Assembly: GCA_036499825.1 (NCBI GenBank)
Contig: DASYCZ010000055.1
Span: forward strand, 5,471 to 69,470
From: Paradevosia sp036499825
GTDB taxonomy: Bacteria; Pseudomonadota; Alphaproteobacteria; Rhizobiales; Devosiaceae
Direction: 5' to 3'
DNA: 64,000 nucleotides
This document shows, one piece after another, positions 8,779 through 19,007 of the stretch. The notes below the pieces were generated by a model. The model did not search any database. It saw only the letters and a list, made by a program, of their open reading frames with translations, and was not told the DNA's origin. Position 1 is the stretch's first letter; every line of letters begins with the position of its first letter. A program made the translations under genes and the position numbers.

Positions 8779-9272
8779 GCCGATCGCTCATCGCCGAACC
8801 GCTGACCGCCGCGGCCTTCGCCCCTTTCGGCCAGGTGATCCAATTGGCCGGGGCGCACCACTACCCCATCAATGCCGGCATGACCGAACGCTACCACGAC
8901 CTGGCCCGCATCGAGTTGGGCGGCGCCAATGCGCGCCCGCTGCTCTCCATCTTCCGCGGACAGCCCTATGCCTTGCCGCACGAATTCACCCTCGTCGAAC
9001 GCCATCCCTTCGGCAGCCAGGCCTTCTACCCGCTGTCCGACCGGCCATTTCTCGTTATCGTCGCGCCCCACGCGGATGGCGGGCCCGCGACGCCCCGCGC
9101 CTTCCTCACCACACCGCATCAGGGCGTCAACATCGCCATGAATACCTGGCATGGCGTGCTCACTCCGCTCGGTGCGGTGTCTGATTTCCTCGTCATCGAT
9201 CGCGGCGGCGATGGCGTCAATCTCGAGGAATTCCACTACCTGATGCCCTGGCGGGTTGTCGCAAGTACTTGA
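8775..9272 (+). CDS. allA: Ureidoglycolate lyase
   Basis: AllA cleaves S-ureidoglycolate to glyoxylate and urea, the final ureide step. The 165-residue protein starts MSRSLIAEPLT and contains family features FAPFGQVI near the N terminus, VERHPFGSQAFYPL, TWHGVLTPL and a C-terminal FHYLMPW. The ATG at 8775 overlaps the allE stop. An upstream extension of the same frame lies inside allE and is rejected. Confidence 0.95.
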   Translation: MSRSLIAEPLTAAAFAPFGQVIQLAGAHHYPINAGMTERYHDLARIELGGANARPLLSIFRGQPYALPHEFTLVERHPFGSQAFYPLSDRPFLVIVAPHADGGPATPRAFLTTPHQGVNIAMNTWHGVLTPLGAVSDFLVIDRGGDGVNLEEFHYLMPWRVVAST

Positions 9273-9308
9273 AGTCTTTACCTAAGCACACAAACACTGT
9301 CGCATGAT

Positions 9309-9324
9309 TGCAGCATTTGCTGCA
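9309..9324. repeat. Inverted repeat between allA and the META-domain gene
   Basis: TGCAGCA and TGCTGCA are exact complements around a two-base centre, 37 bases after the allA stop. It could be an operator for the following gene or part of an RNA hairpin. No T-run follows, so it is not a standard terminator. Confidence 0.35.
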
Positions 9325-9436
9325 TAATCTGCCGCGATCGCATAGACTGACGCCTGTCGAGATTCAGCCCGAGCTGGCGCGAATGTCGACTTGCGCCAGC
9401 GCGACCAGCATCAAGAGTGTCACTCGGGGAGTGAGC

Positions 9437-10279
9437 ATGATTGCGCGCGTCAAACTGCTGTTTCAAAGCGTCGCCATCGGCCTCGCGTTCATCGCGCTGA
9501 CCGGTATCGCGGCAGCTGCACCCATCTCGATCAGCGGGCAGGTTACTTATCGTGAACGCCTGGCCCTGCCACCGGACGCGGTGCTCAGTGTCCGCCTGCT
9601 CGACGTGTCGCTGGCTGATGCCCGCGCCATCGTCCATGCCGAGGCACGCCTGCCCGGCCCGGGTCAGGTGCCGCTCAACTTCTCGCTCAATTTCGATGAC
9701 AAGGTCATCGTCCCCAACCATAACTACGCCCTGCAGGCCCGTATCATGACGGGCGGCAAGCTGCTGTTCCTCAACACCACGCACTACCCGGTAAAGCCGC
9801 TGGCTCCGGAAAAACCCATCTCCATCGTGGTCGATCTGGTGGGCCAGGTGAACACGGCGCCCACCACGCCGCCGGTGGCCACCGCCCCCGAACCCAAATC
9901 CCCGCCGCCTGCCCCTCCTGCACAGCAACAGGCCATCCCTGTCGCCGCCCTGTTCGGCATTACCTGGCATGTCGAGCGCATCAGCAACGCCGCTGTCCTG
10001 CCGGATAGCCGCACCACCATGGAACTCGCCGAGGATGGCCGCACCGGCGGCAAGGGTGGCTGCAACAATTATTTCGCCCAGGCCGAATACAACGGCACCA
10101 CCATCACCTTTGGCGCCCCTGCCGCCACGCGCATGGCCTGTTCCGGCCCGGTGATGGCGCAGGAAACCCAGTTTTTCAACACCCTGGCTTTCATCCGCAG
10201 CTTTACTCTTTCCGACAACACCCTCCACTTTCTCGACGCCACCGGCGCCGAAGTGCTCGAGCTCACTCCGGCCCGATAG
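9437..10279 (+). CDS. Secreted YbaY-like plus META (HslJ-like) domain protein
   Basis: The 280-residue product has an N-terminal signal sequence (about residues 1-27, ending GIAAAA). Next comes a YbaY-type beta-sandwich domain with ISGQVTYRERLALPPDA and NHNYALQARI. A proline/alanine-rich linker follows (about residues 140-168), then a C-terminal META domain with FGITWHVERI and GGCNNYFAQ. Domains of this kind occur in envelope stress and heat-inducible lipoproteins. No lipobox Cys is visible, so it is probably soluble in the periplasm. The ATG at 9437 is preferred over one 43 codons upstream because it puts the signal peptide first. Confidence 0.82.
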   Translation: MIARVKLLFQSVAIGLAFIALTGIAAAAPISISGQVTYRERLALPPDAVLSVRLLDVSLADARAIVHAEARLPGPGQVPLNFSLNFDDKVIVPNHNYALQARIMTGGKLLFLNTTHYPVKPLAPEKPISIVVDLVGQVNTAPTTPPVATAPEPKSPPPAPPAQQQAIPVAALFGITWHVERISNAAVLPDSRTTMELAEDGRTGGKGGCNNYFAQAEYNGTTITFGAPAATRMACSGPVMAQETQFFNTLAFIRSFTLSDNTLHFLDATGAEVLELTPAR

Positions 10280-10297
10280 CCTATCCCCCTCAACGCC

Positions 10298-10317
10298 ACC
10301 CTTCCTTGCGGGAGGGT
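10298..10317. terminator. Hairpin after the META-domain gene
   Basis: ACCCTTCC and GGGAGGGT can pair around a TTGC loop with one wobble, 18 bases past the stop. There is no T-run, so it may be a transcript-end stabiliser or repeat fragment instead of an intrinsic terminator. Confidence 0.35.
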
Positions 10318-10421
10318 CAGGGACGGCCCCCCGGCCAGAGGCGAGCCGGCCTCAAGCTCCCGAAGCTCTTGACGCTCCTCCCAATCCAGCTAACCCTCGC
10401 CCCATCACATCCGGAGCGTTC

Positions 10422-11030
<609 letters not shown>

Positions 11031-11135
11031 GCGAACAGCCTTCCGCTCCGTCTCCAGAGGGCAAGGAGCGCGGCAAGACCTGGAGCCCCAGCTCCGGCAT
11101 TCCCTTCCTTGGGGTGTGGGCCGCAACACCCTCGC

Positions 11136-11161
11136 GGAACCCATCCTTCCCTTCGCGCATT
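11136..11161 (+). promoter_or_regulatory. Possible EcfG (general stress) promoter for otsB
   Basis: GGAAC at 11136-11140 is followed after 17 bases by CATT at 11158-11161, one mismatch from the EcfG consensus GGAAC-N16/17-CGTT. The nepR candidate in this window has the same CATT. otsB starts 39 bases downstream. It is weaker than the promoters of the 30.7-40 kb island. Confidence 0.4.
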
Positions 11162-11199
11162 ACCGTCACGTCCCTGCAGCAGCAAACGAGGCTATCGTC

Positions 11200-11961
11200 A
11201 TGTCCAATGACACCCAGACGGTCCCGCCCGAGGCTCTTCCGCACCTGGCGATCTTTACTGATTTCGACGGGACCCTCGTCGATCTCGCCGACACTCCCGA
11301 CGGTATCGAAGTCCCCGCTACCCTGCCGTTGCAGATCGAGCAGGCGGCCGAAAAATTCGATCACGCCTTTGCCGTCGTCACCGGCCGCATGATCGAGGAC
11401 ATCGATCGCTATCTCGGCGCCCCGCCGCTCGCCGTCGCCGGAAGCCACGGCGCCCAGCGCCGCAAGGCCGACGGCACGCTGATCGAGCTGCCCGCAGAAT
11501 TCCGCAACGCTGCCGAGATCATCGCCGAACAGCTCGCCCCTCTCCTCCAAGCCCATGAGGGGCTGCTGCTCGAACGCAAGGACGCCACTGTTGCCCTCCA
11601 TTTCCGCCAGCTCCCCGAGCTCGATGCGGCCTGTGAGGAAGCCATCAGCGCCGCCGTCGCCGCGGTGCCCGATTTCGTCGTCGTCCCCGGCAAGATGGTG
11701 TTCGAGGCCCGCCCTGTCGGCATCAGCAAGGGCGAAGCCGTGCGGGCCTTCATGAACGAAGAACCCTTCGTCGGCCGCACTCCCATCTTCATCGGCGACG
11801 ATCTCACCGATGAAGATGGTTTCCGAGCCGTGCAGGAATTGGGCGGGGTCGGCATCAAGCTCGGCCCCGGCGACACCGAGGCCCGCATGCGCATCGCCGA
11901 TGTCGCCTCCGTACGCGCCCTCATCCTGGGCCTTGCCGACCGCGAGACCAACATCGCCTGA
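11200..11961 (+). CDS. otsB: Trehalose-6-phosphate phosphatase
   Basis: OtsB dephosphorylates trehalose 6-phosphate to trehalose in the cytoplasm. The 253-residue protein is a HAD-family phosphatase. The nucleophile motif DFDGTL is at 21-26 (nucleophile Asp21, acid Asp23), and the late acidic motif GDDLTDEDGF is typical of OtsB. A long upstream open extension is rejected: the ATG at 11200 follows a GAGG ribosome site and starts the family-like region. otsA follows after 53 bases on the same strand, so the two make a trehalose-synthesis operon. Confidence 0.95.
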   Translation: MSNDTQTVPPEALPHLAIFTDFDGTLVDLADTPDGIEVPATLPLQIEQAAEKFDHAFAVVTGRMIEDIDRYLGAPPLAVAGSHGAQRRKADGTLIELPAEFRNAAEIIAEQLAPLLQAHEGLLLERKDATVALHFRQLPELDAACEEAISAAVAAVPDFVVVPGKMVFEARPVGISKGEAVRAFMNEEPFVGRTPIFIGDDLTDEDGFRAVQELGGVGIKLGPGDTEARMRIADVASVRALILGLADRETNIA

Positions 11962-12014
11962 AGCTGCCGCCCGGATACGTCCGGGCGCTTTACCGCCTAT
12001 GGATTGGACTTTTT

Positions 12015-13484
12015 ATGAGTAGATTGGTTATCGTTTCAAACCGGACCCCCGGCAAAACTCCTGCCGCCGGTGGCTTGGCGGTTGCCCTGAAGGGCACGCT
12101 TACCGAACACGAAGGCTTCTGGTTCGGCTGGTCGGGCAAGCTGGTGGAGAACCCCTCCAAACAAGCGCGCTTCGAAACCATCGACGGTATCCGCGTCGGC
12201 TCGGTCGATCTCACCCGAGACGATCATCAGGCCTATTACGCCGGCTTTTCCAACTCCATCCTGTGGCCGGCTTTCCACTTGCGGCTCGACCTCGCCACCA
12301 TCCAGACGCCCTGGTACGAAGGCTACCGCCACGTCAACGCCCAGTTCGCCGAAGCCCTCAAGCCGCAGCTGCGGCCCGACGATATCATCTGGGTCCATGA
12401 CTACCACCTGATCCCTTTCGCTGCGATGTTGCGCGAACGCGGCGCTCACAACCGCATTGGTTTTTACCTCCACATCCCCTTCCCCACCTCCGATGCGCTC
12501 TATGCCATCCCCCATCACGAAGAGCTGATGCGGGACCTGTCGGCCTATGATCTCATTGGCTTGCAGGCCCAGCGCGATGTCGCCGCCTTCACCGAGTTCG
12601 CCGATCACCTGGCGCCGACCACACTCATGACCGGCCATGCCGAGCCGGCCGATTTTTCCACGACGGAAATCGCCGCCTTTCCCATCGGCTCCGATCCCGA
12701 TGCCTTCGCCCAACTTGCCGTCAGTCCCACTGCCACCAAGATGCGTCATCGCATGCAGCGCTCGCTTGGCGATCAGGCTCTCATCCTCGGCGTCGACCGG
12801 CTCGACTACTCGAAAGGCCTGCCGCAGCGGGTCGAGGCCTATGAAAAGCTGCTCGCCCACAACACCGGCCTGCGCCGGCGCGTGCACCTGCTGCAGATTG
12901 CGCCACCCTCACGCGACAGCATCAAGGAATATCAGGCGATCGGCGCCGAACTCGACGCCATGTGCGGTCGTGTCATGGGCAACTTCGCCGAACCCGACTG
13001 GCAGCCCCTGACTTATGTCAAGCGCGCCTACGGCCAGCCGACGCTTGCCGGCCTCTACCGCCAGGCCCGCATCGGCCTCGTCACGCCGCTGCGTGATGGC
13101 ATGAACCTCGTGGCCCACGAATATGTCGGCGCCCAGAACCCGAACGATCCCGGAGTGCTGGTGCTCTCCCGCTTCGCCGGCGCCGCCGAAATTTTTCCCG
13201 ATGCCATCCAGGTCAATCCCTTCGATACCGACGAAACCGCCGAGGCGCTCCGCCTCGCCCTCATCATGCCGCTCGATGAACGCCGCCAGCGCTGGGAAGC
13301 ACTCTCGGCCGCCGCTCATCGCTACAGCATCAGCAACTGGGCCGAGAGCTTCCTCGAGGCGCTTTCGATTCCCGATCGCGCGCCTTCATCCGCCACGACC
13401 AAGAAGGGACGCCGCGCCACGCCGGCCGACATCGCCACCACCGCGCGCAATATCCTGCGTATCGGGCAGCAGGCCAGCAATTGA
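12015..13484 (+). CDS. otsA: Trehalose-6-phosphate synthase (GT20)
   Basis: OtsA transfers glucose from UDP-glucose to glucose 6-phosphate, making trehalose 6-phosphate. The 489-residue length fits the bacterial enzyme. Motifs include SNRTPGKTPAAGGL near the N terminus (donor loop), HDYHLIPFAAMLR, GVDRLDYSKGLPQR and LRDGMNLVAHEY (donor-site acidic region). The C terminus is a basic, low-complexity tail. It is paired with otsB upstream. Trehalose is a stress protectant, which suits the possible EcfG promoter ahead of otsB. Confidence 0.96.
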   Translation: MSRLVIVSNRTPGKTPAAGGLAVALKGTLTEHEGFWFGWSGKLVENPSKQARFETIDGIRVGSVDLTRDDHQAYYAGFSNSILWPAFHLRLDLATIQTPWYEGYRHVNAQFAEALKPQLRPDDIIWVHDYHLIPFAAMLRERGAHNRIGFYLHIPFPTSDALYAIPHHEELMRDLSAYDLIGLQAQRDVAAFTEFADHLAPTTLMTGHAEPADFSTTEIAAFPIGSDPDAFAQLAVSPTATKMRHRMQRSLGDQALILGVDRLDYSKGLPQRVEAYEKLLAHNTGLRRRVHLLQIAPPSRDSIKEYQAIGAELDAMCGRVMGNFAEPDWQPLTYVKRAYGQPTLAGLYRQARIGLVTPLRDGMNLVAHEYVGAQNPNDPGVLVLSRFAGAAEIFPDAIQVNPFDTDETAEALRLALIMPLDERRQRWEALSAAAHRYSISNWAESFLEALSIPDRAPSSATTKKGRRATPADIATTARNILRIGQQASN

Positions 13485-13514
13485 GGTCACTGCCTGGGAG
13501 ACCGTCCAGGCCCC

Positions 13515-14330
13515 TCAGGCGTCGAATTCGAACGGGACAGGTGGCGTACAGATTCTATAGTGTCGTGCCTCAAGCGCGCTGATCGCCGCCATTTCGACGG
13601 CATCAAGAGTGAAGTCGAAGACGTCGAGGTTTTCCTTCAGCCGCGCCGGACTGGTGCTCCCCGGAATAGGGATGACATTCTGCTGGATATGCCAGCGCAA
13701 CACCACCTGCGCCGGCGACTTCCCATGCCGCGCCGCCGCCTCGGTGACCACCGCCTCAGCGAACAGCTGCCCCACCCGGCCCAGCGGGCAGTGCGCGATC
13801 GCTGCCATGCCGCTGGCCTTGCAGGCTGCCAGGAGCTTATCCTGGTTGAGATAGGGATGATATTCGATCTCGTTCGCAACCAGCGGGGCGATGCTCAACT
13901 GCCTTGCCTCGGCCATCATGCCGGTGGTGAAGTTCGAAACACCGATCTGCCGCGCCAGCCCGTCCGCCTGCACCTTGTTCAGCGCTTCGATGGTTTCGTC
14001 CATTGGGATCAATGGGTTGGGCCAGTGCAGGATGAAGAGATCGACGCTGTCCATGCCCAGCCGCCTCAGGCTCTCCTCCGCCGAACGCCGCAAATCATCG
14101 GCAGCCAGCTTGTCGACCCACACCTTGGTCAACACGATGATCTCGTCCCGCGGCACGCCCGAGGCGCGCACCGCCTCACCGACTTCACGCTCATTGCCGT
14201 AAAGCGCCGCGGTATCGAGCAGGCGGTAGCCATCGCGGATCGCCTGGGTGAGCTTGGCGACGCCCGCATCCCCGTTCAGCGGCCCCGTGCCAAGGCCGAT
14301 CTGCGGCCAGTTCAAACCCTTGTCACCCAT
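13515..14330 (-). CDS. Aldo/keto reductase
   Basis: The 271-residue protein is a standard single-domain AKR using NADPH to reduce aldehydes or ketones. The catalytic tetrad is visible as Asp39, Tyr44, Lys69 and His102, in LLDTAALYGNE, LTKVW and LHWPNP. The NADP-binding C-terminal segment includes IPIPGSTSPARLKENL. It is closest in style to 2,5-diketo-gluconate or glyoxal reductases, but the natural substrate cannot be read from sequence. It converges on otsA with 30 bases between stops. Confidence 0.92.
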   Translation of the reverse strand: MGDKGLNWPQIGLGTGPLNGDAGVAKLTQAIRDGYRLLDTAALYGNEREVGEAVRASGVPRDEIIVLTKVWVDKLAADDLRRSAEESLRRLGMDSVDLFILHWPNPLIPMDETIEALNKVQADGLARQIGVSNFTTGMMAEARQLSIAPLVANEIEYHPYLNQDKLLAACKASGMAAIAHCPLGRVGQLFAEAVVTEAAARHGKSPAQVVLRWHIQQNVIPIPGSTSPARLKENLDVFDFTLDAVEMAAISALEARHYRICTPPVPFEFDA

Positions 14331-14366
14331 AGGCTTTCCTCCGAATCCCCGCGCCAGTCTAAACAG

Positions 14367-14393
14367 AAAAGGCGGCCCGAGAGCCGCCTTTCT
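14367..14393 (-). terminator. Intrinsic terminator of the DEAD-box helicase gene
   Basis: AAAGGCGGC and GCCGCCTTT form a perfect stem around a six-base loop. On the minus strand it is followed by TTTTCTGTTT, just past the helicase stop at 14416. Confidence 0.8.
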
Positions 14394-14415
14394 TCATTCG
14401 TTATGGGAGTGTGGT

Positions 14416-15867
<1,452 letters not shown>

Positions 15868-16178
15868 AATAGTTGTCTTTCCTTGCGACGCGCTAAACCA
15901 AGCAGCGCGCTCGTCGCCAGTCCCATCGGGAGTGGCGGGTCAATCGTACAGTGGCGATCGGAATGACCGCGGTTGCGTTAGTCGTCCGGTTGATAGTTCC
16001 GGACCCACTTCGCCGCTCACCGCATTGGTCGATAAGAAGAGAAGTCCGTCATCATGGATTAAGGCGCAGGACGCTCAAAACTGGAGCTGGCGCCGGTGAC
16101 GATGTTGGCTATGTGGGGCACCCAGCCCGAAATAGCAAGAAAAATCAGAATTCTGCTGCGCATGGCAGGGTTGCGGCC
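15868..16178. other. 311-base intergenic region upstream of the helicase
   Basis: This gap separates the helicase start from the stop of the molybdoenzyme gene, both on the minus strand. It should hold the helicase promoter and leader. A GGAAC on the minus strand (15996-16000) lacks a matching -10. A 34-codon frame on the minus strand at 16059-16163 has no ribosome site. I see no RNA gene or repeat. Confidence 0.5.
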
Positions 16179-16970
16179 TCAGATTCCGCCGTACCAGTCA
16201 TAGCCGTTGTCTTCCCAATATCCGCCTTTGCCGAGGCCATATTTGGCGAAACTGTCGACCAGCTCGATGGTGTGAACGTATTTCGCCTGCTTATACCCCA
16301 GCGCCCGCTCGATCCTGATGCGGATAGGGGCGCCGTTGGCGACCGGCAGCGTCTGGTCGTTGAGCCCATAGGCAAGGATGGTCTGCGGATGATGGCCGTC
16401 CACCAGGTCGCTGCTCTCATAGTAAGGCACCTGCCCCGCAAGGCCGCCGTCCAGGCTGTCATAGCAGTGATAGACGATGAATTTGGCTTGCGGCTTGATC
16501 CTGGCCGCATCCAGCAATGGCCCCAACCTGGTGCCGGTCCATTTGGCGATACAGCTCCAGCCTTCCACGCAATCGTGCCGGGTGATCTGGCTTTGCGCCG
16601 GCATGTTGCGCAATTCGGCCAGTGAATATGTCCCTGGATTGTCCACAAGCCCGGTGATCGACAGTTTGTAGTCGGCGAAATTATTGGCCTTGAGCGCCAG
16701 ATATTCCGGGCTGTTGGGATCGGTTGAACCATTCGCCCGCTGCCCCTGGCGGATCTCGCTCGCCGCATATTCCGGCGCCAGCGCCTGATCGCCCAAAAGC
16801 AGCCGCTGCACGCGATAGGTCAGGAGATTGGCATCTTCCAAAACATTGCGAACAGGATCGTCGCGCTGTCCGAGGAAATCGAACTGGTCGCAGCCGGCCA
16901 GCACTAGGCTGGAGGCGCCGGCAGCCGACAGGCCCAGCAGGCGGCGGCGTGACAATATGAGCTTGCTCAC
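16179..16970 (-). CDS. Tat-exported molybdopterin oxidoreductase, MsrP/sulfite-oxidase fold
   Basis: The 263-residue protein has a twin-arginine signal (RRRLLG from residue 8) and a lipobox LAGC with Cys27, so it is probably an exported lipoprotein on the outer face of the inner membrane. The oxidoreductase domain carries RHDCVEGWSC. Cys134 in CVEGWS is the expected molybdenum ligand of the sulfite oxidase/MsrP family. The start is GTG at 16970, overlapping the stop of the upstream cytochrome b561 gene by four bases, so the two form one unit. The natural substrate could be a sulfoxide or related compound. Confidence 0.88.
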   Translation of the reverse strand: MSKLILSRRRLLGLSAAGASSLVLAGCDQFDFLGQRDDPVRNVLEDANLLTYRVQRLLLGDQALAPEYAASEIRQGQRANGSTDPNSPEYLALKANNFADYKLSITGLVDNPGTYSLAELRNMPAQSQITRHDCVEGWSCIAKWTGTRLGPLLDAARIKPQAKFIVYHCYDSLDGGLAGQVPYYESSDLVDGHHPQTILAYGLNDQTLPVANGAPIRIRIERALGYKQAKYVHTIELVDSFAKYGLGKGGYWEDNGYDWYGGI

Positions 16971-17842
16971 CGCTTTGTCTCCTCTTTGCCCGGCCTGATG
17001 GGCGTGCCCGGCTCGGCACGATACCAGCCGCTGATCATCGAGCGCAGTTCGTTGAAAGGACCGGCGGCAAGCACCATCACGATGTGCACGATAAAGAACA
17101 GGACCAGCAGCGCCATGACGGCAAAGTGGATGGTGCGCGCCGTCTGCCGGCCTCCGAAGAGTTCCAGCAGCCAGGGAAATCCGGAATCCATCCCCGGCGA
17201 CATGGTGAGGCCGGTCGCGATGATCAGCGGGAACAGGATGAAGAACACGATCGAATAGGTGATCTTCTGCAGGGCGTTGTAGGAGCGCGTGTGGTGAAAG
17301 CGCAGCCGCGCGTGATCGGCGATGTCCTGGGGTAGTTGTTTGATATCACGATCGAGCGGGATGACGTCGCGTCTGATATGCCCGTTGATGAGGCTGCCGA
17401 TAAACCAGACCAGCATCGTGGCGACGAGAATCCAGCCGAAGAAGAAATGCATCACCCGGCCGGTCGCGAGATCCTGGTAGGAGGGCACGGTGGCCCAGGC
17501 CGGAAAGCCTCGGAACTGCGGCTGTTCCTGCGTCCCGCTCATCCCGAACAGCCCGGTCGTGTCGAACGTATGCCCGAAGATCTTGGTCTGGCCGCGATAG
17601 GTGCCATTGTCGTTGATGGCGAACATCTGCAGTATGGCGTTTTCGCCGTTGAACAGAGATTCCTGCCCGATATGCAGCGCCGGGTAAGCGTTGAAAATCT
17701 GCAGGCCCGTCACCAGCATGAAGAACAGCGTGACCGCCCAGACCCAATGCGTGACCCGCGTCAGCAGCGCTTGCCGATAGATCAGGGGGCCCTTGGCGCG
17801 AGGCTCCGCCACAACCGGCCGGTCGGCCGCTTCAGCTGTCAT
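16967..17842 (-). CDS. Cytochrome b561-type membrane subunit
   Basis: The 291-residue protein has four main membrane helices (about 33-50, 132-152, 195-213, 238-260). Histidines that could bind two hemes are visible at His32, His132, His239 and His253. It would carry electrons between the quinone pool and the periplasmic molybdoenzyme encoded immediately downstream with a four-base overlap. It resembles the cytochrome b subunits of thiosulfate reductase and formate dehydrogenase more than MsrQ, which is notable because MsrP normally pairs with MsrQ. Confidence 0.88.
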   Translation of the reverse strand: MTAEAADRPVVAEPRAKGPLIYRQALLTRVTHWVWAVTLFFMLVTGLQIFNAYPALHIGQESLFNGENAILQMFAINDNGTYRGQTKIFGHTFDTTGLFGMSGTQEQPQFRGFPAWATVPSYQDLATGRVMHFFFGWILVATMLVWFIGSLINGHIRRDVIPLDRDIKQLPQDIADHARLRFHHTRSYNALQKITYSIVFFILFPLIIATGLTMSPGMDSGFPWLLELFGGRQTARTIHFAVMALLVLFFIVHIVMVLAAGPFNELRSMISGWYRAEPGTPIRPGKEETKR

Positions 17843-17935
17843 TTCGGCCTCCCACAGGTCGGTTCATAGCGCAGAAACGGCATCGTTTCCGCGCAAGTTT
17901 CAAGTCACGTGTGTGAGATGGCCAGGTGAAGAACG

Positions 17936-18589
17936 CTATTCTTCCCGCGCCGCCCAGTTGAGGCCCCGGCGCATGATGGTTGCCATGTCCGGATAATCGG
18001 CGAATTCCTTGGCCTGGTGCCCGAGCGCGGAATAAAACACGCGCCCGCTGCCGTGCCGGCGTTTCCACACCACCGGCATGACGACGCCATCGATCCAGGA
18101 AGCATGCTCGCCGGTGAACGTCGTCGTCGCCAGCACTTCGTTAGAAGGGTCGACATGCATGTAATACTGCTCGGAATGGTAGGCGAACGGCGTCTTGATG
18201 CCCACCATCACCGGATCTTCCGGTTTTACGATATCGACCGTGTAGTCGATGATGTTGCCGGGGTGCGCGACCCATTGTCCGCCGACCATGAACTGGAAGG
18301 CCACGGCATCGCGGAAAGCATCGCCCATGCCGCCGTGATGGCCCGCAATACCGACGCCGCCTTCGACCGCCTTGGTGAGGTTCTCGACCTCGTTCTTTTC
18401 GATCTTGGACATGGTGTAGATCGGCACGATCAGCGACAGATCGCGAATGGCGGGATCGGCAAAAGCCTTGGTTTCCGTAGCCATCTGGACGGTAAAGCCA
18501 TCCTCGTGAAGCCAGCGGCGATAGATTGCCGCGCAGCCCTCCGGATCATGTCCTTCCCATCCGCCATAAACGATCAAAGCAGTCCGCAT
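17936..18589 (-). CDS. ThuA-like domain protein
   Basis: The 217-residue protein has the ThuA class I amidotransferase-like fold: MRTALIVYGGWEGHDPEG at the N terminus, GIAGHHGGMGDAF in the nucleophile-elbow region (where true amidotransferases have Cys, here His/Gly), and VWKRRHGSGRVFYSALGHQ toward the end. The family includes the trehalose-utilisation protein ThuA, whose chemistry involves keto-sugar derivatives. An upstream open extension of 115 codons reads antisense-like sequence over the next gene and is rejected. Its own substrate is unknown, and it is distinct from the thuA at 20053-20838. Confidence 0.87.
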   Translation of the reverse strand: MRTALIVYGGWEGHDPEGCAAIYRRWLHEDGFTVQMATETKAFADPAIRDLSLIVPIYTMSKIEKNEVENLTKAVEGGVGIAGHHGGMGDAFRDAVAFQFMVGGQWVAHPGNIIDYTVDIVKPEDPVMVGIKTPFAYHSEQYYMHVDPSNEVLATTTFTGEHASWIDGVVMPVVWKRRHGSGRVFYSALGHQAKEFADYPDMATIMRRGLNWAAREE

Positions 18590-18656
18590 CGGTCTCAACT
18601 CCCCGTCAGTGCGGGGCGACCTTAACTGAATCGCTTCGGCTTGCCAGCCCGATGAA

Positions 18657-18911
18657 CTATCGAGCCGTGCGCGCCAGCGCCCGCCAGGCCAGCACCAGAA
18701 CGATCGCACCCACGACGGCCGCGATGAACCCGCCGTTTTCATTGGGACCATAAAGGCCGACGACCTGGCCGAGCCACGTGCCCACGACACCGCCAAGGAT
18801 GCCGAGCACCGTGGTGAGAATGAATCCCCTCGGTTCACGGCTGCCGCCGGTGAGGAACTTGGCGATGACGCCGACGATAAATCCGATGATGATGGCCCAG
18901 ACGAAACCCAT
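18657..18911 (-). CDS. GlsB/YeaQ/YmgE-family small membrane protein
   Basis: The 84-residue protein has three hydrophobic segments (about 3-20, 32-52, 60-78) separated by glycine-rich turns such as GILGGVVGTWLGQVVG, the family pattern of the transglycosylase-associated stress proteins. It is probably an inner membrane protein induced by stress, of unknown mechanism. CAGGGAG precedes the ATG. No EcfG promoter was seen in front of it. Confidence 0.9.
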   Translation of the reverse strand: MGFVWAIIIGFIVGVIAKFLTGGSREPRGFILTTVLGILGGVVGTWLGQVVGLYGPNENGGFIAAVVGAIVLVLAWRALARTAR

Positions 18912-19007
18912 GGCGACACTCCCTGTTGCGTCAATGATAATTGGGAAGGCCGCGCACAGGTTGCAATAATCCCATGCGCGGCCTCGCCATTTCGTCCGGA
19001 CCGGAGA

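Noticed and set aside
15996..16000. GGAAC on the minus strand upstream of the RNA helicase
   Set aside because: The bases at the -10 distance do not match CGTT; not called an EcfG promoter.
16059..16163. 34-codon minus-strand frame with a hydrophobic start, after the molybdoenzyme gene
   Set aside because: No ribosome site, and the length is easily due to chance. Conservation in relatives would be needed.
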